In this document: positions 56,316 to 64,000 of the stretch, piece by piece
Layout: each line of letters opens with the position of its first letter
Position numbering within the stretch: the first letter of the stretch is position 1
Assembly: GCA_001600455.1 (NCBI GenBank)
Contig: BCKC01000004.1
Location: forward strand, 620,001-684,000
Reading direction: 5' to 3'
DNA length: 64,000 nt
DNA from: Endocalyx cinctus
Lineage: Eukaryota > Ascomycota > Sordariomycetes > Amphisphaeriales > Apiosporaceae
Translations under genes and position numbers: made by a program
Notes under the pieces: generated by a model
Told to the model about the DNA's origin: nothing
The model's input: the letters and a program-made list of their open reading frames with translations, nothing else
Databases searched by the model: none

Positions 56316-59300
56316 CTATAGTAGTGGCTTATTTGAGCTTAACCGCTTATAACTCTTCCCATAGCTATCGTCTTCCAGCAATCTAACCTGGCTAGAGCTG
56401 CTCATCGCGCTATGTCTAGCCTTGAACCGATCCGGTGCCTCTTGAAAATAGTAGTGATTCGCAGCGGCGTGGTACGCGATACGAAACGGCGCCGTCGCTT
56501 GATCTTTCTCGGGACCGCCCCCGCAAGATCCCTGCAGCACAGTGCTCGGCGGCGAGTTCATGGCCAGGGCGAACATGTTGTCCGGCTGTGTGTAATCCGT
56601 CACCATGCCCTTATCCCGGACCAGCAAGAACCCGCATCCGATGTTGATCAACATGACCAAGACGAGCACCGGGTAGAAGATGATGATATAGATTATCGGC
56701 AGTCCCAGACCGGCCGACGCGTACTGCGTCGTCCGCACCTTCGCCCCGAATGGTGCCGGAACCGGGTCCGGGTGGTACGACTCGTTATAGTTATCCCGGT
56801 CGAAAAAGTGCACGAAGGGTGTCCGAAGCGATCCGACGATTAAGGTCGGGCTGGAGTAGACCGCTAACGCTTCGGCTATGGTAGGGAGGGAGCGGGGAAG
56901 CGAGGGGGATTGAAGCGCTAGGTGTGTGAGCACGCGCGCATTCGATGCGTTATTGTTATAAACGCCACCATTAATATCCACTAATGAACGCGATGCCGTA
57001 TGTCAGATTATCAACTTCAAGAAAAAGCTCATCATGTTTGGTCTCTAGTATAGGCGATATAAATGAAAGGAAAGTATACGTACTGCTAAGACGCCACTGC
57101 GCACCTAAATTTTGCCAGTCTCTCGACAGTTCCGGAATATCATCTAGTTCCTTCTGACTTTGATCCTTGACATAACGCCAGTACGAGTTGCTTCCATCCT
57201 CTTTAGGATCGTTGCAGTTCGACTGCATTCGTGCACCTATATTTCCCGACATGCTAAACTCGGTCGAGCACAACGGCGAGACCCAAGATCTCAGCTGGCA
57301 GAGGGAAAAGTCGTCGCTTCCCCCTGGCTTCGCTAGTATGTAGATACTGCCAGAGGGGCCTACAAGTCCCTTATCTTCCAGGGCCAATGTCGTGTCGTTA
57401 ACGACCATGTTGAAATCGTTCGGGTACTGTGTAACATAGTTAACATATAGGACTTCGTATTGGGAGTTATCGATCTGATATTGCCGTGGTTATGTACGAG
57501 ATTTATCAAAAAAAAAAAAAAGAGTTACCATTGGGAAAACCGGTGGCCAACGTCCGTATTTGCTCCCCCATTTAAAAATATCATCCACTGCCGTCGAATT
57601 GAGCCATTGGTCCTCATCCGGCGCGGGGACGTCCGTTTGCCAACCATCGACGCCTATCGTCTGCCCCGACACGTCAGTGTCTTGGACCCGAGCGTCCGGC
57701 CATGACGTGTACACCAGCGGTTCCAACTCCTCCGGGCTCAGATTAGCGCACAGAACGTCGACCGTGGGTGAGACCACGCTGGCGGTAACTGAGTATTGGC
57801 CTAGACCGCCGAGGTCGGCGGGTTGTAAGATGCCGTTCTGTGAAACGTATAAATGTATGAGGTAGCGAGATTAGTAAAATTACCGAAAATATCGTATATA
57901 TACTCCCTATTCCTCCTAATCCAATAAAAGTCGGGGCTAGAAGTAGAAAGGGGGTTTTACTAACACCAGGATCCGTCGCCGCCGACAAAACGCCAGGATG
58001 AGGCATTGCAAGAGTCACCTGATGGATCAGGCGGTGGTGCGTGTTGTAGTTTTTCTCCATATCACTAAACTCGGCGTCTATCCACGACGAAACTAATGTC
58101 GTGTTATCGTAAAGGATGTATCTTCCCGTGGGCCGGTCTTTGGAATTGAGTAGTGTGTCGTTGACTAGTGTAGGGTTCTCGTGGATGTCCTTCCAGTCCT
58201 TCCTGTCCGGGTATCAGTGAGTCAATTCGAGTTCCATGTTATATGAGGGTATGCTCCTAGTTACTCACATAAATGCCTGTAGACCACGGTATGCTGCGGA
58301 AAATAAGCTGTCACTCTTGGGAATCTCTACGTTAGGGTAATTGCAGACTTACATTGACCCGAATATAAGACATCAAGACAAGCACCTTCTGTTTCGGGAT
58401 CCATATTAATATCGATGGGGGTAGCGCAAGAATCCCTTACTAAGTACACGTTGGCGTAGCCTCCCGTGACGTTTCCCATCAACTCCTGCGATTTCCAGCT
58501 ACCCTGAACTAAAGTAGGACTGACGAGAGAACTAGAGGCACTAGTGTATGTAAGGGCGGATAGAGCCGAGACCAGGGCGAGGGCACCGAGTTTGGTTCTC
58601 AAAGGTTTGTTGACTGTTCCCCACTTGGATACGATATTTCCAGGTTGCTGAAATTTTCTGTCAGATAGTCATATCTCGGAGCTGAAGAGTATGGTCTCGG
58701 ATTAAAAATCTACGATAATTACCCACCAATATCCACGTCCTCAAGTTCATCTCGGCTATACTGATACCCCGTGACTTCTCAACGAATGCTCTTCTACTTA
58801 GGGCTTGGCCGATGCATGTTACAACCACTGTGCTGAAGGTCAACTCTATGGACTTAGCGCCAATGGTGGCTAGCAATTGTGCCGTATTAGGTGACACTGC
58901 GCTCAGAGGACCGATCGAGATCTTGGCCCCGTATTTAAAGCGAGCTGAAGCAGCTATGAACCATAGTGTGCTCAAAATCGTCGACCAAATGCACAGAGCA
59001 ACGGGTATTACAAACGCCCAGCTTCGTCGGCGGATATAGGTGTCCTTTTGGGAATGACAAGTAGTCGGAACTTCAGCTAACACATTATAAGCGGGTGTCT
59101 TCCTCAGCTCAGGGGTGGGGTTGATGAGAAAAATTGCGAGGATAAGAGTTACCAAATATGTATTGCGTCCCACATCCGCCGCCCTCCCCGCCACTGCCGT
59201 ATCTACTCGAATACTCGTGTCCATGACTAGGGGGTTCAAGGCTCGAAGATCTCCCTTCGAGATTGCGCAGAGACTTCTTTCTATTAACACTCGATAAATC

Positions 59301-59594
59301 TTCAAAAGATTCCATAAACCGCGAGTGGCGAGACATCCGCGACGACCTTTCGGACATCGACGGCGCAAGCGAAGCCAAATCCGCATCCTCTATGTCCTCA
59401 TCGTCTGGCCCACTGATCCGTACGTTCGGTCGTTTGAGTGCCGGTAGATTTATTCTATGTTCTCCCAGATCACGCTCTTCCTGCTCCTTGTTGCGGAGCC
59501 GATCGTAGCTCTGGGGAAGATGGAGAGATAGGGGTCGGAAAGCTGACGTCCTCCGCGTGTTTCGGCTCCGACTGAGTCGGTTCGGGCTACTCAT
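56316..59594 (-). CDS. Large polytopic fungal membrane protein, unknown function
   Basis: Eight exons on the minus strand: 59153-59594, 58727-59076, 58353-58647, 58269-58293, 57965-58202, 57529-57837, 57084-57474 and 56316-56980 (904 aa). The 25-nt fourth exon is a microexon. All joins keep frame. A cytosolic, Arg/Ser-rich N-terminus (about 1-165) precedes membrane segments at about 168-191, 215-240 and 284-301. A large extracytoplasmic part follows, with many N-x-S/T sequons and paired cysteines (RDSCATPI, EGACLDVLY, DVLCANLSP, LCQLRSWVSPLC). A final membrane span lies at 776-804 (LPIIYIIIFYPVLVLVMLIN), then a cytosolic tail. The layout (RTWILQPG block after the second span) matches a lineage-specific family of Pezizomycotina membrane proteins with no assigned function. 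A receptor or transport role is possible but not shown. Confidence 0.87.
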
Positions 59595-60409
59595 TTTTTA
59601 CTTATCTAACCTTGACATATAGAATAATAGGTCAATCTGCAGGCAGATTTACTCCACGATAGAAATTATTGAGAATCGATGTTTTTAAGAAAGCGGGAAG
59701 CTACCTGGCGTGAGAGTGTAGGGTTCAAGTTCAAAACAAGGAAACAATGGAAAAGTTCATGACATCAATTCCCAAATGCATCTTCTAGCTGAATGATAAA
59801 ATAATCTAAAATTGTATAATAAACACTAAACAAAGGGGTTTCTTATGTGATTTTGCCATAATAGCTGTGCGGTATATCGATCAAACAACAAAGGACTTGC
59901 CAAAATAGAGACAAAGGCACGAGAAGCTCTCTTGGGGCGCTTTAAATTAAGCTTCATGTAATCATAGTTCGAATACAATCATTTATGAATGTTTTCGAAG
60001 CACGGGCTTTCTACCCTCCGTGTTTCTGCCAAATAGAGGCACAATAATTCATACTTGAAATATCAAGTAAGTATACTGAAAGTAAGAGGTGAGCTTGCGG
60101 CCCAGAGGAGGATCTAGTTCTCCAGTGCAGCTTCATGATTAGAGCTAATCAAAGTACGTTCCAATTATCGGCTCCGGAAAACCTAAGTAAATCGTCTACG
60201 TAAAGAGAGCTCTCATCACCTGGGTGTTATTAAATGGAGGCCAATAATCAACATGAAGCGAAAATAAGGTGCTATGCTTGGCAGACAGCAATCCACCCTA
60301 ACGTAAGACAGCTCCAACTCTATCCTAACTGAAATGTTTTTTTTTATTGAGAAGGGGGGGCTAACTTAATACCCTATTTCGCGTCCAGCTGTCTCTCAGC
60401 CTTAGGAAT
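59595..60409. other. Intergenic upstream of membrane protein
   Basis: AT-rich, without coding signal; promoter of the membrane protein gene at the left, 3' flank of the next minus-strand gene at the right. Confidence 0.6.
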
Positions 60410-60979
60410 CTAGAACACTGAGCTCGGGTAGTCGGGGAGTTTCTCGAATGAGCAGTGGAGGCATACTCTAAATAGAACCACGGCTTGTTTTTTGACCTGC
60501 TCTGCATCGCATCGTAACCTCTGCTTGTTCCTGTCCCAGGTGATACTCTGGATCTTTGAACTACCGCCATGATCATTGCTAGGTTTCGGGGCAATGTGAA
60601 GTATATAGCACTCTTCCTGTAACCAACTTCGAACGATGTGAAGAGATATGTTGTCGTTTTGATCCGGATCTTCGATTAGCATGTCCCACTTATTGTCCAT
60701 GCTTCGAGATTTGAACCCTACTTTGATCTTTTCCATGTCTTCATCGCTGATTGACCGACCCCAAGGTGCTGTGAGAGGCTCTTTCATGGGCTTTTTTGAA
60801 CCACGCTCGTACTTCGTCGAAAGCCACTTCTTCATCTCCTCTTCATTATAATTGCTATCCGTATCCTCTTCTACGTTGGATTCGCTGTCGGTCGTCGAAT
60901 AATCTGTCGTAGGCTCCTCATGTTCCGTGTTGCTATGCGATGCCATCCTAAGTTCTCTGTCGAAGAATGTATTACTCAT
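60410..60979 (-). CDS. Acidic fungal protein of unknown function
   Basis: Single exon, 189 aa. An acidic Ser/Thr/Glu-rich N-terminus (residues 10-55) precedes a compact region with the pattern WGRSISDEDMEKIKVGFKSR, SMDNKWDMLIE, then SLHIVRSWLQEECYILHI. The succession W-x-x-x-ISDEDMEK, MDNKW and RSW resembles a small fungal domain I have seen in uncharacterised proteins but cannot name. No signal peptide or membrane span. A second ATG 11 codons downstream (60946) is an alternative start. Possible intron loss near the C-terminus cannot be excluded. Function unknown. Confidence 0.6.
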   Translation of the reverse strand: MSNTFFDRELRMASHSNTEHEEPTTDYSTTDSESNVEEDTDSNYNEEEMKKWLSTKYERGSKKPMKEPLTAPWGRSISDEDMEKIKVGFKSRSMDNKWDMLIEDPDQNDNISLHIVRSWLQEECYILHIAPKPSNDHGGSSKIQSITWDRNKQRLRCDAEQVKKQAVVLFRVCLHCSFEKLPDYPSSVF

Positions 60980-61741
60980 GCTCTGTGTTGAAAACCTGAG
61001 GATTACTATGAGAAATTCGTCCGTATTTGTTGTTAGGGGGTCACGGGAGTTGGTAGTGAATGGGCTGGTTGGTTTGAGTAGATAATTTAAGAGATTTTAC
61101 TAGGGAAAAGAAGAAGTAACTAGAGTCTCGTATAAGGGTGGTAAGGCCCGAATCAATAGAGGCTACGTGGCGGTGTTATGCTATAATTACTTGCGAAGAG
61201 GCTATCAAGAGTACAGTATAATACATATAATTGCATAAAACTTTCAGGATTCTTAACGTTGCGAGGTAGCTTGGTCTTGACGTTACGGAATTCTTTGGGA
61301 GGAGCGTGCGAAGCACTACAAGTACATATCATTCTAAATAGCTAACAGTGTGCGGGGGTGTATACAACAGCATTACTAAATGGCCTGTCTCGCTCGCCAG
61401 TTGTCACGGTGAATGTAAGCTTATTTTCTTAGCCTTCGAAAGGATTCAGAAGCCTACCAACACCAGGAAATAAGAAATATATTTTCTCCTTGTATGGTTA
61501 TGTAAAACGCTGTTGAATAATTAAATAGGGATATTTGAACCGCTGTGTCGAAAGTCTTACGTGCATACAACAATTGAAATTCCATGAAATTAGACACGCA
61601 GCGAATGATGAATATTCCACTATCTGCAACACCAATTTATCCACGTAAGTCTAAGGAAGTAATTCGAGGAAACATCATCACTGGCTTACTATGTATCTGC
61701 TAATGTGAGTGGTTGGGTCGCAGATAATATGAACACAACGA
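60980..61741. other. Intergenic between two minus-strand genes
   Basis: No coding signal or repeat of note. Confidence 0.6.
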
Positions 61742-62434
61742 TCACTTCCAAACACTTGCAGTCTTGATCCCCTTCTCCTTGCTCTCTTGATAGCGATCGC
61801 TTAACCCGTTGTAAAGCAACTTGATGCGTTCAATCTCTGACTTCCATTTCTCCCTTTCGGTTTCATCCTCAATTTCAGCGAGAAGGTCCCCGAAGCTCTT
61901 GGAAATAAAGAACTTGTTTTGACGATTATACAAGGGGCGAGCTTGCAGGTTTTCTTCCGATTCCTCGATTCCCGAGGCCCTGACGCGGAAGACCTCTTCC
62001 AAGATCTGGATGTCGTACGGGATAGAGAAGAGGTCGCGACTATCCTCGTAGGTGAACAAGTAGTAGAAATTGTCGAAGCCGGCCCATGTAATTGCGGACA
62101 GACACAGCGAGCACGGCTCATGGGTGGCAAGGAATAAACATTCCTTGGTAGCCGGCCGGTTCTGACCAGAAGGAAATGACGAGGTGAAAAATTTCTGGAT
62201 GCAGTTCAACTCTCCGTGTAGGAGGGGCGACGTCGCCTCGTCGTTGGTAGCTAACGTGAGCGGCTCCAGGGTTGATTTGGCGAGGATCGCGGCGCCGAAC
62301 AATTTGCATCCTGAGACGACGCCCTGTTCGGTTAAAGGCACAATTTGTTTTTCAATAGTGGTTAGGAACGTTGATAATAACACCTTTGAACCATGAGATT
62401 GTGATGAAGTCATCGTGGTTTCGTTACGGTGCAA
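61742..62434 (-). CDS. CMP/dCMP-type zinc deaminase
   Basis: Single exon, 230 aa. The catalytic zinc site of the cytidine/deoxycytidylate deaminase superfamily is clear: HGELN (H73, proton-shuttling E75) and THEPCSLC (C108, C111), spaced as in the CMP/dCMP deaminase group. The flanking GAAILAKSTLEPLTLATNDE is the usual second strand, and FDNFYYLF the strand after the PCxxC helix. The C-terminal 100 residues are helical and charged and are longer than in single-domain deaminases. Could act on a nucleoside, nucleotide or pterin-like base; substrate unknown. A second ATG at codon 8 (62413) is a possible start. No signal peptide. Confidence 0.88.
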   Translation of the reverse strand: MHRNETTMTSSQSHGSKVLLSTFLTTIEKQIVPLTEQGVVSGCKLFGAAILAKSTLEPLTLATNDEATSPLLHGELNCIQKFFTSSFPSGQNRPATKECLFLATHEPCSLCLSAITWAGFDNFYYLFTYEDSRDLFSIPYDIQILEEVFRVRASGIEESEENLQARPLYNRQNKFFISKSFGDLLAEIEDETEREKWKSEIERIKLLYNGLSDRYQESKEKGIKTASVWK

Positions 62435-64000
62435 GTGAGGGGTATCTAATTATCGCTAGTGTAGTTAGTGGGTAAGAATAGATAACAGAGAGTAAATAGT
62501 TATTTCGTAATTATTTTGGAACAACTATAACTTTATTGAGCCTTCGGATTGTTAAGAATTCTGAGAATATCTTTTCTGCATTATTTACCGGAAGAAAGGG
62601 AAAAAAAAAATTATTGTCGGCTTCCCATTTGCTCTCTCCTGGGTCGGTATAGTGTCGGACATTTCCGTATCAGCATGCACTACCGAAGGCCGGTTATCTC
62701 CGCTTTGCGACAACTACCTCGATGATAGATTGTGGGAAATTTTAAATTTTTGGCCAAGTCATATATGCGTATATACTGTAAATACTGAGTGAAATTTGCC
62801 AGTATGATACGCTCGACGACAAGTAGGAGTGATGGACTTAACGTTGGAACGATGCATTGCCGCTGGGTTCATTTTAATAAGGTCATCCTACTGAAGGTGA
62901 AGTTACGTAACTTGCGGCTTCAAAATATAGTGGTCGAAACACTACTTATATGTATACATATTATACACGAGTGATTTACTAACATGGGTAGGTAAATTAT
63001 ACCCAGACCTAAGGGTTCATTCAGGGCACCCTTGTACATATGGGTCCTATTGCTGTAACACCTCTCACCTGTTTTTCCCCCCTCTCTTTTTTACAATCAC
63101 CTGCCAATAAAAGCTTAATCACCAAGTCAAACGTTAGTTTTAAGGAAACATATATGTACTTTGAATGGGTATATATCTTTTTGTTTCGGTGCGGATCAAG
63201 CGGAATTCGGCAAGCAAGGGCTTGTTTCAACTTAGAACATCCCGTTGAAAAGGGAACGTGGAAATAGTATGTGTATTAAGCTAATACTCTTCCGAGTCAT
63301 AGCAAATAGCAAATTTATGGCCAAGCATTCTTGCCAAATATTTCCTGGTAAATAGTAATAACTGACCCTTATAACCGTGAACTTTTTCTGGGCTTCACCT
63401 GTTCTGCCCGTCATATGGGTTCGCGCGGTGTTCCAGGCCCCTTTCATATGCCCCATTACCAGTATCTGAAAGTTTGCTTCATTGTCACTCCTCTCCCTCC
63501 TTTCTGACAGATTCCTCTCCCCTTCTATTTCTTACTTGGTTATTTACCTCAACTTTCATTAGATGTGATGAATACCCCAACCTTATCTATTAATTAACTC
63601 ATGGCTCCCACCTAGGTATCTCATTCCACCTTCCCAATAGTCTTACAAAATTGTTATATGAATTCGAACAGAAGTCGCAGCACTCTATGTAGTAAATATT
63701 TTAATATTAATCGGTCAAATGGTCAAAGACAATAACCAGTGGTAACTCGAGGTGAATAAAATGGGAGGATCACGTTAGAAAACCCTAAATTATAAACCGC
63801 TAGCCTGCGGTGCTAACAGTACTCATCGTCCCATATATTATTATGGTGCATCGAGGAACTAATAGAGGATTGTTTATCACGCCTGGCTTTTCCTGGTCTT
63901 GTATACTCTGTCTACAGCTGGGTTCAAGAGTTATATCAAGAGCAGTATATCCCTAGTTGTCCTTGATAGCTAGATCTTCCCTAGCTTGCAGAAGAGTATC
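62435..64000. other. Terminal 1.6-kb intergenic, no gene seen
   Basis: AT-rich with scattered short open frames, none protein-like on either strand. It includes the promoter of the deaminase at its left end; the window ends before any further gene. Confidence 0.5.

Overview
The window is nuclear DNA of a filamentous ascomycete (Pezizomycotina, most likely a Sordariomycete). The evidence is short introns of about 50-190 nt with GTRNGT donors and CTAAC-like branch points, fungus-restricted families (GH7 cellobiohydrolase, Zn2Cys6 regulator, DUF2855, IML2, fungal ankyrin and F-box-like proteins), AT-rich intergenic DNA with long A/T homopolymers, and no operons. I rebuilt 28 protein-coding genes, 17 of them spliced, by joining reading frames at splice sites. 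Every joined frame closes on a stop codon with a length divisible by three. I also found one decayed kinase-like pseudogene. No rRNA, tRNA, CRISPR array or intact transposon was recognised.

Layout. 0-9.3 kb: the pseudogene (311-1071), a secreted GH7 cellobiohydrolase (4048-5591), a secreted SMP-30/gluconolactonase-like propeller (minus) and a sterol-desaturase-family membrane protein (minus). 9.3-13 kb: a gene-poor, homopolymer-rich stretch. 13-30 kb: an alpha/beta hydrolase with a very long disordered N-terminus, an ankyrin protein with a fungal STAND-type N-terminal domain, a glutathione S-transferase, the SNF5-family chromatin remodeller subunit SFH1, a DUF1295 reductase-like membrane protein, a DUF2855 protein and a secreted amidohydrolase. 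30-36.3 kb: an F-box-like protein, a secreted HD-domain protein and a ubiquitin C-terminal hydrolase.

36.9-44.9 kb: the most system-like part, four neighbouring genes (SDR, Zn2Cys6 transcription factor, Erg6-like SAM methyltransferase, second SDR) arranged as two divergent pairs. The SDR/regulator promoter carries a perfect 18-bp direct repeat centred on TCCGGA, a CCG/CGG palindrome of the kind Zn2Cys6 proteins bind. The same hexamer recurs in the methyltransferase/SDR promoter. This looks like a small, locally regulated tailoring cluster without a core synthase; that reading is an inference.

45-64 kb: a small secreted TATA-driven protein, then conserved housekeeping genes: Mpv17/PMP22, phosphoglycerate kinase, the SEM1/DSS1 proteasome subunit and IML2. 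These are followed by an 8-exon, 904-residue fungal membrane protein, an uncharacterised acidic protein and a CMP/dCMP-type deaminase. The housekeeping genes mark the region as ordinary chromosome arm. The accessory genes sit at 0-9 kb and 28-46 kb.
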